Part shown: positions 30,601 through 38,209 of the stretch, one piece after another
How the letters are laid out: each line of letters opens with the position of its first letter
Numbering within the stretch: the first letter of the stretch is position 1
DNA from: Pedobacter sp. Bi126
GTDB lineage: Bacteria; Bacteroidota; Bacteroidia; Sphingobacteriales; Sphingobacteriaceae
Reading direction: 5' to 3'
Assembly: GCF_918698245.1 (NCBI RefSeq)
Contig: NZ_CAKKMS010000002.1
Span: 62,001-126,000, forward strand
Length of the DNA stretch: 64,000 nucleotides
Translations under genes and position numbers: made by a program
Notes under the pieces: model-generated
What the model saw: the letters and a program-made list of their open reading frames with translations, nothing else
Database searches by the model: none
Told to the model about the DNA's origin: nothing

Positions 30601-30879
30601 CCGCGTTTAAGTCCGAATTTTGTAAATAACAATACGCGTACCTCAACCTGGTGGATGCGTAACGGGTCTTTCTTAAGATTAAAGAGCGTAGAACTTGGTT
30701 ATAATCTGCAAACCAAACTGCAAAAAAGACTTGGTCTTAATAGTGCCAGGGTTTATGTAAATGCGACCAACCTATCCAGTTTTAGCAATTTTAAACTTTG
30801 GGATCCCGAAATGGGCGGAAATGGCTTAGGCTATCCTGTACAAACAGTATATAATTTAGGTTTAAATGTTTCATTCTAA
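27646..30879 (+). CDS. SusC-like TonB-dependent transporter (SusC4)
   Basis: The 1077-residue protein is the longest of the four. It has a 40-residue leader with a basic start (MKKKLPKKIPLHQQG) before the hydrophobic core, ending TVSAQ. A carboxypeptidase-D-like domain follows (about 43-118), then the junction EEVAVVGFGTQKKTSVIS (127-144), a plug (FFIRGLGTFGAGKQDPLILIDGIE, FNVLKDATASAVYGARGANGVVLILTKSG) and a barrel. Long N-termini are common among SusC proteins with large SusD partners. It starts the third transport unit, followed after 23 bases by SusD4 and then by two accessory lipoproteins. Confidence 0.96.
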   Translation: MKKKLPKKIPLHQQGITLRSILKFLIYLVITISSLTVSAQTDVTVRGIVKDTVGGLPGVNVKVSGTNRGISTDEFGRYTIKLPRTGKLLFSLVGYKPKNVAIANYDKNAEGVYVINVTLSSDANSLEEVAVVGFGTQKKTSVISSITAINPKELKGPTSNLTTMMAGRVAGMIAYQRSGEPGADNAQFFIRGLGTFGAGKQDPLILIDGIESSQNDMARLQPDDISSFNVLKDATASAVYGARGANGVVLILTKSGVAGQTKFGFRAESSLSSNTKNFQFADNVTYMKLANEAALTRNRLAILPYLQTKIDATAAGENELLYPNNNWIEQLIKDYTTNQRYNINISGGGTKASYYIAGTYNIDNGVLKVADLNNFNSNIKLKNYSVRSNVNINLTNTTEAIIRVYGQFDDYTGPVGGGGATFNRAIWSNPVMFPAVYPASLSPFSNHPLFGNAISPRGGLYMNPFAEMVKGYQDKNASTLQTQIEIKQDLKFITPGLTARMMSYARRYSYFDISRAYSPFYYSSTEQPDKSIGLTLINGGGALSIGQVGTEYLGYSEGKKDLNSTFYAEFSANYNRTFKEKHAVGVMLITTMRNYLAANPGSLQLSLPSRNQGVSGRATYGYDNRYLAEFNFGYNGSERFAENTRFGFFPSFGLGYIISNENYFKPLTSVINSLKLRATFGLVGNDQIGNDSDRFFYLSEVNMNNGTFGSSFGEDGLYYRDGISISRYSNPFITWEKSKQTNIGLDMTLFNSLNLTFDIYKNERSNILTDRTFIPSSMGLQASVRANTNKAESKGVDFSASYNKSFHNGMFLQMRGNFTYATNKILIYDEPSFSTKEAYRYHIGLPTTQSFGYIAERLFIDDAEAKNSPVQFAGVPGLDYGGGDIKYRDVNGDGIISDVDQVPIGLPTSPEIVYGFGGTFGFKGFDISAFLQGSARSSFFINPGNISPFVLNNETGNPNVTQNGLLEVIANSHWSEQNRDSYAFWPRLSPNFVNNNTRTSTWWMRNGSFLRLKSVELGYNLQTKLQKRLGLNSARVYVNATNLSSFSNFKLWDPEMGGNGLGYPVQTVYNLGLNVSF

Positions 30880-30902
30880 CGATTGAGCTTAAAAAGATAA
30901 AT

Positions 30903-32882
30903 ATGAAAATCAACAATATTTTATTTCGAAAAGATACGGCAAAGCCAGGTTTAGCTAAACTTATGCTGGCCATACTCGCTATCGTGATATCCATTAGTTC
31001 TTGTAAAAAATACCTGGATATTGTGCCTGACAACGTAGCTACAATAGATAATGCCTTTACACTAAGAAATGAGGCCGAAAAATACCTGTTTACCTGTTAC
31101 TCCTTTCTTCCAAAAGATGGAGATCCATTACTGAATGCCGGTTTCATGGCTAGTGATGAAATATGGACCTCGTTAGATGAAAGAGAGTTTATTTCTTACG
31201 GCTGGCGGATGGCCAGAGGTAGCCAGGGCGCCGAAAACCCATATTTAGATGCCTGGAATGGGCGCTATCAGGGTGGTGGCAATGGTGATAACTTTGGGAT
31301 GTTCAAAGCCATTAGAAACTGTAATATTTTTCTGGAAAATGTACAGGATGTAAGCAAAATACCAGATTTAAGCTTAGATGAAAGACAAAGATGGATTGCG
31401 GAGGTTAAGTTTTTAAAAGCTTATTATAATTTTTATCTCTTAAGGATGTACGGTCCTATTCCAATTATTGATGTCAATTTAGGAATTAGTGCTACTGAAG
31501 AAGATGTGAGGGTTAAAAGAATGCCTTTTGATGAATGTGTAAACTATGTAGTTGGATTATTGGATCAGGCTATTCCTAACCTACCTCAAATTATTACGGA
31601 TAAAAGCACTGAACTTGGACGTATTACAAAGCCCATAGCACTTGCTATAAAAGCAAAACTGCTGTTAACTGCTGCAAGCCCGCTGTTTAATGGCAATACC
31701 GACTATAGTAATTTTAGAGATAAGGATGGGGTAGTGTTGTTTAATACCACTTACGATGCCAATAAATGGAAAAGAGCTTCCGATGCTGCCAAAGCAGCAA
31801 TTGAAGGTGCAGAAGCAGCAGGATTTAAGTTATATCAGTTTCCGGGTACCACCTTTAAACTATCAGATACTACCTTGAGGCAATTAACCATTAAGGGTGC
31901 AGTAACTGAGCGTTTCAATGTAAACCTGGAGCATGTTTGGGCAAATCCGAACAGCAGAACCTTTAACATGCAAAGAGCTGCTATGCCGCGTTTAGCTGCA
32001 ACTGTGGTGGTTGGTAGTGCCAGGCAGCAATTGGCGCCACCATTAAAAATCGCCGAAATGTTTTACAGCAGAAATGGCGTGCCGATCAATGAAGATAAAA
32101 CCCTCGATTTTACCAATAAATATACCCTGAGAACAGCCGTTAAAAGTGAGCGGTTTTATGTTAAAGAAGGTTACACCACGGCGAGGATCAATTTTGATAG
32201 AGAGCCAAGGTTTTATGCCGATTTAGGCTTTGATGGTGGTGTTTGGTACAAATATGATAGTCCAACCAATTCTGACGAGGGAACATTTGTTTTAGAAGGA
32301 AAATCTAATCAGGTTGCCGGTGCAAACAACTTTGGATGGTACAACGAAACCGGCTATTTTATCAAGAAACTGGTAGATTGGAACATGATTAATGGTACCA
32401 ACGGTGCCAGTTACCGCGATTATCCATGGCCGCAGGTAAGAATGGCAGATCTTTATTTAATGTATGCCGAAGCTTTAAACGAAACACTGGCCAGCCCTTC
32501 TGCTGATGTTTACGATTACATTAACAAGATTAGAACAAGGGCTGGGTTACAAACGGTGCAAACCTCATGGACTACTTATTCCAACAATCCGGGCAAGTAC
32601 ACTTCAAAAGACGGGATGCGCGAAATTATCCAGCAAGAAAGACTGATTGAGATGGCATTTGAAGGTAGCCGCTACTGGGATATTAAGCGTTGGAAACGAG
32701 CTGCAGAAATGTTTAACCAATCCATTACCGGATGGAGCGTTTATCAGCCAACGGCTTCAGAGTATTACCGTGTTAGAACCATATTTAACCAGAATTTTGT
32801 AGCACCACGTGATTATTTGTGGCCGCTAAGAACTTATGATTTAACAGTTAACCCTAAACTGGTTCAAAACCCAGGTTGGTAG
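30903..32882 (+). CDS. SusD-like glycan-binding lipoprotein (SusD4)
   Basis: The 659-residue protein is larger than the other three. The signal region is longer (MKINNILFRKDTAKPGLAKL precedes the hydrophobic core) and ends in lipobox SISSC at about residue 34. SusD motifs: AEVKFLKAYYNFYLLRMYGPIPII, KAKLLLTAASPLFNGN, VRMADLYLMYAEALNETL, IRTRAGLQTV, and QQERLIEMAFEGSRYWDIKRWKR, ending LVQNPGW. Together with SusC4 it matches the branch that is regularly followed by DUF5000- and DUF4998-type lipoproteins, as is the case here. Confidence 0.96.
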   Translation: MKINNILFRKDTAKPGLAKLMLAILAIVISISSCKKYLDIVPDNVATIDNAFTLRNEAEKYLFTCYSFLPKDGDPLLNAGFMASDEIWTSLDEREFISYGWRMARGSQGAENPYLDAWNGRYQGGGNGDNFGMFKAIRNCNIFLENVQDVSKIPDLSLDERQRWIAEVKFLKAYYNFYLLRMYGPIPIIDVNLGISATEEDVRVKRMPFDECVNYVVGLLDQAIPNLPQIITDKSTELGRITKPIALAIKAKLLLTAASPLFNGNTDYSNFRDKDGVVLFNTTYDANKWKRASDAAKAAIEGAEAAGFKLYQFPGTTFKLSDTTLRQLTIKGAVTERFNVNLEHVWANPNSRTFNMQRAAMPRLAATVVVGSARQQLAPPLKIAEMFYSRNGVPINEDKTLDFTNKYTLRTAVKSERFYVKEGYTTARINFDREPRFYADLGFDGGVWYKYDSPTNSDEGTFVLEGKSNQVAGANNFGWYNETGYFIKKLVDWNMINGTNGASYRDYPWPQVRMADLYLMYAEALNETLASPSADVYDYINKIRTRAGLQTVQTSWTTYSNNPGKYTSKDGMREIIQQERLIEMAFEGSRYWDIKRWKRAAEMFNQSITGWSVYQPTASEYYRVRTIFNQNFVAPRDYLWPLRTYDLTVNPKLVQNPGW

Positions 32883-32908
32883 TATTAATTTTTGTAAAAA
32901 TATTCAAT

Positions 32909-34108
32909 ATGAAAAGAATGAATAGAAATCTGCTTGTGTTGCTGTTTGGTTTAGCAGTAGCCTTTTCGAGTTGCAAGGAAGAAGAGATTGTTCCGCTGGA
33001 AAAAAATACCAATCCTCCCGGAAAAGTGTCCAATGTTACCGTTACCAATGGTGCAGGCAATGCAACCATTACCTTCAGCTTACCTAGCGATAAAGATTTA
33101 TTGTATATAAAAGCTGTATACAATTTAGCCAACGGCCAACAAATGGAAGTGAAAACTTCTTATTATGGCAATAGTTTATTGGTAGAAGGATTTGGAGATA
33201 CCAATGAGCATGAGGTAAAAGTATATAGTGTAAACAGAAGTGAAACCGCTTCAGAACCTGTTATTGTTAAGGTTAAACCACTGGAAAACCCAATTTGGGG
33301 TGTTTACAGAAGTTTAAAAGCTGTTGCTGATTTTGGCGGATTAAACTTTAAAGGCACTAACCCATCAAAAGCCGATCTGGCCATAGAGGTTTTGGTTTTA
33401 TCGAAAGGTAAATATATACCAACAGCAAAAAATATTTATACCGCCGCTATAGATATCGATCAATCCGTTAGGGGCTTAGATACTTTAAGCCAAAAATTTG
33501 CCATAACCATTAGAGATCGGTGGTTAAACTATAGCGATACGCTTTTTACCACATTAAAGCCACTTTACGAAACGGTTTTATCTAAATCGACCTATAAAGA
33601 AGTGATTTTACCAACAGATACTCCACAAGAATATTCAAACACGGGGGTAGCTAAAATGTGGGACGGAAACATTATCGATTGGCCTAGTGTATGCTTAACC
33701 AAAACCACAGTATTAACGCCGCAATGGGTAACTTTTGATCTGGGTAAAATTGCCACACTTAGCCGTATTGTGGTTTGGAATTATCCTGAATACCTTAACG
33801 CTGGCCGTACCTATTATTATGGTGGCAATTTAAAAGATTTTGAAATCTGGGGTACCGATAACCCACCTGCTGACGGAAGTTTTAATAACTGGGTAATGTT
33901 GGGTAAATACAGCTCTCAAAAACCTTCAAAAAGTGCTTATGGTGTACAAACAAGTGAAGATTATGCTTTTGCAAATGCTGGCATAAGCTACAATTTTGCC
34001 GTAGGCCTTAAAAAAGTAAGGTATATCCGCATAAAATCTATTAATAATTGGCAGGGTAACTCATTTATGAGTGTATCAGAAGTTCAACTTTATGGAGACC
34101 CAAGATAG
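32909..34108 (+). CDS. DUF4959/DUF5126/DUF5000-type surface lipoprotein
   Basis: The start is placed at the ATG at 32909 (MKRMNRNLLVLLFG), 26 bases after SusD4; an earlier in-frame GTG at 32876 would overlap the SusD4 stop. The 399-residue lipoprotein has lipobox FSSC at about residue 22. An N-terminal fibronectin-like part (NTNPPGKVSNVTVTNGAGNATITF) is followed by a middle domain and a C-terminal discoidin-like domain (WVTFDLGKIATLSRIVVWNY, KKVRYIRIKSI, MSVSEVQLYG). Such proteins sit after SusCD pairs and are thought to bind glycan at the cell surface; they are not enzymes as far as is known. Domain names are from memory of the families. Confidence 0.85.
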   Translation: MKRMNRNLLVLLFGLAVAFSSCKEEEIVPLEKNTNPPGKVSNVTVTNGAGNATITFSLPSDKDLLYIKAVYNLANGQQMEVKTSYYGNSLLVEGFGDTNEHEVKVYSVNRSETASEPVIVKVKPLENPIWGVYRSLKAVADFGGLNFKGTNPSKADLAIEVLVLSKGKYIPTAKNIYTAAIDIDQSVRGLDTLSQKFAITIRDRWLNYSDTLFTTLKPLYETVLSKSTYKEVILPTDTPQEYSNTGVAKMWDGNIIDWPSVCLTKTTVLTPQWVTFDLGKIATLSRIVVWNYPEYLNAGRTYYYGGNLKDFEIWGTDNPPADGSFNNWVMLGKYSSQKPSKSAYGVQTSEDYAFANAGISYNFAVGLKKVRYIRIKSINNWQGNSFMSVSEVQLYGDPR

Positions 34109-34135
34109 AGGCAATAACTTAACAGAATTTTAGAG

Positions 34136-35329
34136 ATGAATAATCAAAAAATAAATATAAGAACCATAAAACTAGCTTTTATGATCCTGTTGGCTGGCGC
34201 TTACCTCGCCTGTACAAAAGCCGACGACTATAAAAAATTTACCGAAACGGGAGAGATTTCTTACACTGGGAAATTGGATTCAGTAAAAGTAATGTCTGGA
34301 AATAATAGGGTGTATATCCGTGGATTGTTTCTCGCCGATCCAAAAGTGACGCAGTGTAAAATCTTTTGGAATAATAAAGCCGATTCTGTCGTTATTCCCG
34401 TAAAGAAAAAATATCCCATCGATACGTTGAAATACTTTGTAGAAAATGTAAAAGAGGGTGTACAGAATTTCGAAATCTATACCTATGATGGTGTTGGGAA
34501 TAAATCAATTCCGGTATACAAAACGGGGAGGTCTTATGGCCAGAGGTATCAATCATCCTTGTTTAACCGGCCAATAGAATCTGCTTTTACTGATGCAAGT
34601 GGGCTAACTAAAATTACCTGGCAGGGAATGGACCGTTTAACAGGTGTGTTTGCTACTGAAGTAGAATACACGAACCTGAGTAATGTAATTAAAAAGATCA
34701 GGGCTAAAATTGATGAGACAACAACTTCTATCTCAGATATTAAGCCAGGTACCACACTTAGGTACCGTACGTTGTTTTTACCTGATACCGTTTCAATCGA
34801 TACATTTTCAACTGCTTTTCAAACACAGCGGGTAGGAGCCGATATCACCTCAACCTATTTTAAAAATAAAGGTAATCCATTCTTAGCTGCTGCAAGTGGT
34901 GGCAGATGGCGTAATATTGCCGATTGGACCGTTACTGCAAATATTAAAAATCATGGTGGCTTAGGTGGCTGGTGCTCGGATCAAGGTGGCTGTTTGGCAA
35001 TGGAAATGGGCTGGGATGGCACTGCACAAATTACCAATGGTAAAATATACCAAACTTTTACGCTTCCGGCAGGCAGCTATAGTTTCGAAATTACCATGGC
35101 TAAAAATGAAGCAAAGGATCCGGTTTACATTGTAGCAGCAGCTGGTAATACCCTGCCAGATGTAGCCGATGTATCAACTTCATTGGGTTATACCAATTTT
35201 GCAAATAATAAGTTCCAGTTTACATTAACACAATCAACAACAGTTTCAATAGGCTTTCTTGCCACGATGCTGTCGGCATCAGGAAACCAATTCTGGATTG
35301 TAAAAGAAGTAATGCTTAAATCACTTTAA
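34136..35329 (+). CDS. DUF4998/DUF5013-type surface lipoprotein
   Basis: The 397-residue lipoprotein has lipobox YLAC at about residue 26. The N-terminal half (about 45-225) has repeated Ig-like strands of the DUF4998 kind (RVYIRGLFLADPKVTQCKIFWN, DGVGNKSIPVYKTG, ITWQGMDRLTGVFATEVEY). The C-terminal part (about 250-397) is a jelly-roll-like module (IADWTVTANIKNHGG, IYQTFTLPAGSYSFEITMA) resembling DUF5013 or a carbohydrate-binding fold. It is the last gene of the SusC4 operon and is followed by a hairpin. Its presumed role is surface glycan binding alongside SusD4. Confidence 0.82.
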   Translation: MNNQKINIRTIKLAFMILLAGAYLACTKADDYKKFTETGEISYTGKLDSVKVMSGNNRVYIRGLFLADPKVTQCKIFWNNKADSVVIPVKKKYPIDTLKYFVENVKEGVQNFEIYTYDGVGNKSIPVYKTGRSYGQRYQSSLFNRPIESAFTDASGLTKITWQGMDRLTGVFATEVEYTNLSNVIKKIRAKIDETTTSISDIKPGTTLRYRTLFLPDTVSIDTFSTAFQTQRVGADITSTYFKNKGNPFLAAASGGRWRNIADWTVTANIKNHGGLGGWCSDQGGCLAMEMGWDGTAQITNGKIYQTFTLPAGSYSFEITMAKNEAKDPVYIVAAAGNTLPDVADVSTSLGYTNFANNKFQFTLTQSTTVSIGFLATMLSASGNQFWIVKEVMLKSL

Positions 35330-35353
35330 CAGTATTTAAGGTTAATTGCATAT

Positions 35354-35386
35354 TCTCTGGGGCTTTCTGAAAAGAGACCCCAGAGA
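35354..35386 (+). terminator. Hairpin terminator after the SusC4 operon
   Basis: TCTCTGGGG (35354-35362) and CCCCAGAGA (35378-35386) form a perfect 9-bp stem with a 15-base loop, 25 bases after the stop codon. There is no clear T run, so termination may be weak or rho-dependent. Confidence 0.6.
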
Positions 35387-35429
35387 TCGATTACGTTAAG
35401 GTGTATCAGAAATAGATGCCTTTGAAATT

Positions 35430-35784
35430 GTCACCCTGAGGGATAATTTATTGTATAAAAATCAATATGAATGACGCATATCTTTTTTTTGCCCAGAGGC
35501 TCATCCTTGCCTCGGCTCGCCGCCGCCGATGGGGCTCTTTCTTTTTGCTGTCAAAAAGAAACAAAAAACACCGGCTGAAAATTTTTCTTTCAAAGCTATT
35601 GGGTAGGCTGGGTCGGTGGAGCCCGAAAAATTTGTTAGGCCGGATTTAAGTAGAACGGGGATACCGTGCTATGGCCTAGCTGGATGGAAATTCGACGGCG
35701 GCTAAAATATTGATTAATAGTTGTTTATAGAATAACGTCAATGGTAGCGTAGTCAAAGGGCTGAAACAAGTTCAGGATGATGAC
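35430..35784. repeat. Intergenic repeat island with REP-like elements
   Basis: This non-coding stretch carries GTCACCCTGAG (35430-35440) and CTGAAACAAGTTCAGG (35761-35776), the latter followed by ATGATGAC. Related pieces recur at 42277, 57656 and 59986. Between them lies a visibly GC-richer block (about 35490-35700) with CGGCTCGCCGCCGCCG and a perfect hairpin TTTCTTTTTG / CAAAAAGAAA (35538-35561). A 60-codon open frame at 35467 falls inside the block and is judged fortuitous. The block has the look of a dispersed repeat; copy number cannot be tested here. Confidence 0.5.
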
Positions 35785-35791
35785 TGCGCTC

Positions 35792-35830
35792 TAAATAAAA
35801 AGCGCCATGGAAATTAAACCATGGCGCTTT
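35792..35830 (-). terminator. Rho-independent terminator of the OmpA-like gene
   Basis: AAAGCGCCATGG (35799-35810) and CCATGGCGCTTT (35819-35830) form a perfect 12-bp stem with an 8-base loop. On the minus strand the stem is followed by a T-rich stretch (TTTTTATTT). It lies about 20 bases after the stop of the minus-strand gene. Confidence 0.9.
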
Positions 35831-35848
35831 CTATTATATTTTTAAGGG

Positions 35849-36379
35849 TTAATGCTGAACTTTTATTTCAGTTCTTCTATTCACCATTCTACCTTCTTCA
35901 CTATCGTTCGAGCTGATCGGTTCTTTTTCGCCATGACCAACAACAGTAAAATTACTGCCGTTTAAACCTGCGTTTATAAAGTACGATTTTACGGCATTTG
36001 CACGGTCGATAGAGAGTTGCATATTGTGATCGGGTGTACCCTCAGCAGATGAATGTCCGTTAAGTACAAATTTGGTGGTAGGCGATTTTTTCATTTCCGC
36101 TACTGCTTTATCCAGGATAGCGAATGATGATGTTTTAAGTACAAACGAATTAAATTCAAACTGGATATTGTCTAAATTAAAGTTAGGTTTTTCAACTGGA
36201 GCCGGAGCTTCTTCTTTCTCAGGGGCAGGCGCTGGTTTTTTCTCTTCTACTGGTGGTGCTGGCTTTTCAACAGGTGCTGGAGCTGGTTTTGCTATCAGTT
36301 TTTTTGTTTTACAAGAGTACATTGTAAGGGTAAACAAAGCGAGGAGCGTAGTGAATAAAAGGTTTTTGGTAATGTTCAT
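35849..36379 (-). CDS. OmpA-family peptidoglycan-binding lipoprotein with Pro-rich linker
   Basis: The 176-residue protein has a signal with lipobox MYSC at about residue 23. A linker of Pro, Ala, Glu and Lys (about 33-65, repeated PAPAPVEKPAP-type units) follows, then a C-terminal OmpA domain (about 68-176): IQFEFNSFVL, GHSSAEGTPDHNMQLSIDRANAVKSYF, GHGEKEPIS and MVNRRTEI. Known OmpA domains bind diaminopimelate in peptidoglycan and tie the outer membrane to the wall. The linker probably spans the periplasm. It is a single-gene unit, divergent from the dehydrogenase, with its own terminator. Confidence 0.92.
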   Translation of the reverse strand: MNITKNLLFTTLLALFTLTMYSCKTKKLIAKPAPAPVEKPAPPVEEKKPAPAPEKEEAPAPVEKPNFNLDNIQFEFNSFVLKTSSFAILDKAVAEMKKSPTTKFVLNGHSSAEGTPDHNMQLSIDRANAVKSYFINAGLNGSNFTVVGHGEKEPISSNDSEEGRMVNRRTEIKVQH

Positions 36380-36559
36380 GTTTTAAGATTAATTTAAGTT
36401 TACTGTGTGTTTGTTGCCCAAACATACTAATAAATGATTACAGCTATAACGGTGTTTTTTTGAAGAAGTTATATTTAATACGTTAATCCGTCTAATTTAA
36501 CTTCAATTTTACTCAAACATATTCACATCAATTTCCGTTATGTATTATAACATTTTACT

Positions 36560-37330
36560 ATGGACCGTTTTGAAAACAAAATCGCTTTAATTACCGGAAG
36601 CAGTCAGGGAATTGGCGCGGCATGTGCCTTAAGGTTGGCAAAAGATGGCTGTGATATCATCTTAAATGGCCATAAATTTGATGAAAGGGGCGAAAAACTT
36701 ATCACAGAAATACAAGACATGGGTAGAAAAGCAACTTTTTTGGAGGCAGATTTAAGTAAAGCCAAAGAAGCCGCTAAATTGATAACCAATGCCGTAGCAG
36801 CATTTGGCCATTTAGATATTTTGGTAAATAATGCGGGCGTAGAAAAAAAAGCCAGCTTTTGGGATGTTACTGAAGAAGATTACGACCTGATCATGAATAC
36901 AAATTTAAAAGGTGTTTTTTTTAGCACACAGTCGTTTGTAAATTACTGTAGAAAAAGTAAGGTAGCTGGAGCCATAATCAATATGAGTTCTGTACACGAA
37001 GAAATCGCATTTCCACATTTTGCTGCGTACTGTGCGAGTAAAGGAGGCTTAAAGATGTTAACCAGAAATCTCGCTTCAGAATTAGCTCAATTTAATATCA
37101 GGATTAACAACGTAGCGCCCGGAGCTGTTTCAACACCGATTAATCAAGATTTATTGAACAATAAAGAACAGCTGGAAAAAGTACTTCAAAACATTCCCTT
37201 TAAACGAATGGGTAAGGTAGAAGACGTGGCAGCAATAGTGGCTTTCCTCGCTTCTGATGATGCTGCTTATGTAACCGGATCAACTTATTTTGTAGATGGA
37301 GGATTAACCTATCATTATGAAGAGCAATAG
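36560..37330 (+). CDS. SDR-family oxidoreductase, glucose 1-dehydrogenase-like
   Basis: The 256-residue protein has the classical short-chain dehydrogenase layout: cofactor loop TGSSQGIGAA (12-21), VNNAGV (89-94), catalytic serine in NMSSVHEE (S143/S144) and YCASK (Y157, K161), plus PGAVSTP and YVTGSTYFVDGG. The SSVHEEIAFPHF segment is typical of glucose 1-dehydrogenases. A role in oxidising a free aldose would suit a sugar-degradation region, but substrate cannot be assigned. It converges on the Nudix regulator with only 19 bases between stop codons, and no terminator hairpin was seen there. Confidence 0.88.
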   Translation: MDRFENKIALITGSSQGIGAACALRLAKDGCDIILNGHKFDERGEKLITEIQDMGRKATFLEADLSKAKEAAKLITNAVAAFGHLDILVNNAGVEKKASFWDVTEEDYDLIMNTNLKGVFFSTQSFVNYCRKSKVAGAIINMSSVHEEIAFPHFAAYCASKGGLKMLTRNLASELAQFNIRINNVAPGAVSTPINQDLLNNKEQLEKVLQNIPFKRMGKVEDVAAIVAFLASDDAAYVTGSTYFVDGGLTYHYEEQ

Positions 37331-37349
37331 GCTAATCGAAGAATTTAAT

Positions 37350-38048
37350 TTAAACCTTTAAATTTGGCATTAAGTTTAAGAACGCCTGCGAATTAGCATG
37401 GTATTTCTTTTTATCTAATTTAAAATAAAATGCCCCTTTTTTAGAACCTGTCCTGTCTTTTTCAGCTAGCTTAATCAATAGTCCGGTTGAAGTAATTTTA
37501 CGGCTGAAATTCCTAGTATCGATTTTAGTATCGTTTACTTCCTCAAAAAGTATATGTAATTGTGGAATGGTGAATTTTTTAGGCAGCATCTCGAACAAAA
37601 TAGGGTGAAGGGCAGCCTTATATCTCAGTTTTTTTCGGGCATCAGCAACCATTTGGTTGTGATCGAAAATAAGTTTGGGTCTATCATTGATCAAAAACCA
37701 CTCTGCTTCGTAATCATCATTTAACTGTGCTTCATATTTATGGATATCTATAAGGGCAAAATATCCAACAGAAAGTGTTCTTTCAATTGGGTCACGGTCA
37801 GGTTCTCCATAAATCTGCATCTGCTCCAGGTAAACACCTTCCAAACCCGTCATTTTTTTGAGTACCCTGTTCGCTGCATCATCCGGACTTTCATTTGCAC
37901 CCACAAAACCACCCATTAAACTCCATTTGTTTATCTCGGGTTCTAAACCCCGCTTAACCAACAGAATTTTAAGGTGTTCACCGTCAAACCCAAACACGAT
38001 GCAATCAACAGCAACCAGATAATGTGGCTGCCCAGAATATTCAATCAT
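37350..38048 (-). CDS. Nudix-type transcriptional regulator (NrtR/AraR-like), probable galactose regulator
   Basis: The 232-residue protein has an N-terminal Nudix fold (about 8-150) and a C-terminal winged helix (about 155-230: FTIPQLHILFEEV, RNFSRKITSTGLLIKL). The Nudix signature GX5EX7REUXEEXGU is degenerate: G47, E53 and R61 are kept, but the three Glu of the REUXEE part are Val62, Lys65 and Met66. This loss of catalytic residues is typical of Nudix proteins that act as sugar-sensing regulators, such as AraR of Bacteroides. It is divergent from galT-galK-symporter across a 19-bp inverted repeat. Inference: it senses galactose or a derivative and controls that operon. Confidence 0.88.
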   Translation of the reverse strand: MIEYSGQPHYLVAVDCIVFGFDGEHLKILLVKRGLEPEINKWSLMGGFVGANESPDDAANRVLKKMTGLEGVYLEQMQIYGEPDRDPIERTLSVGYFALIDIHKYEAQLNDDYEAEWFLINDRPKLIFDHNQMVADARKKLRYKAALHPILFEMLPKKFTIPQLHILFEEVNDTKIDTRNFSRKITSTGLLIKLAEKDRTGSKKGAFYFKLDKKKYHANSQAFLNLMPNLKV

Positions 38049-38100
38049 TTTTTATCCGAGATTTTAAAGGGCTTAATATGTTCAAATTTTCACGAAAATA

Positions 38101-38151
38101 AAAATTATTATTAATTGTCGTTTTGACAATTAATAATAATTTTATAATTTG
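38101..38151 (+). promoter_or_regulatory. 19-bp perfect inverted repeat and overlapping galT promoter
   Basis: AAAATTATTATTAATTGTC (38101-38119) and its exact reverse complement (38125-38143) are separated by GTTTT. The core TTGTC-GTTTT-GACAA resembles the odd-spaced palindromes bound by Nudix-type regulators. A -33-like TTTG (38122-38125) lies in the spacer and a near-consensus -7 element (TATAATTTG, 38143-38151) follows 17-18 bases later. A protein bound here would therefore cover the galT promoter. Binding by the divergent Nudix regulator is inferred. Confidence 0.75.
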
Positions 38152-38209
38152 GCGGCTTAGATAGATTAAGCTAAATGCTTTCTTTTCTCTAACCAATTGA
38201 AAATATAAG

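Noticed and set aside
35467..35649. 60-codon open frame with Arg-rich stretch
   Set aside because: It lies wholly in a repeat-like GC-rich block, has no recognisable domain or signal, and its composition follows the repeat rather than coding constraint.
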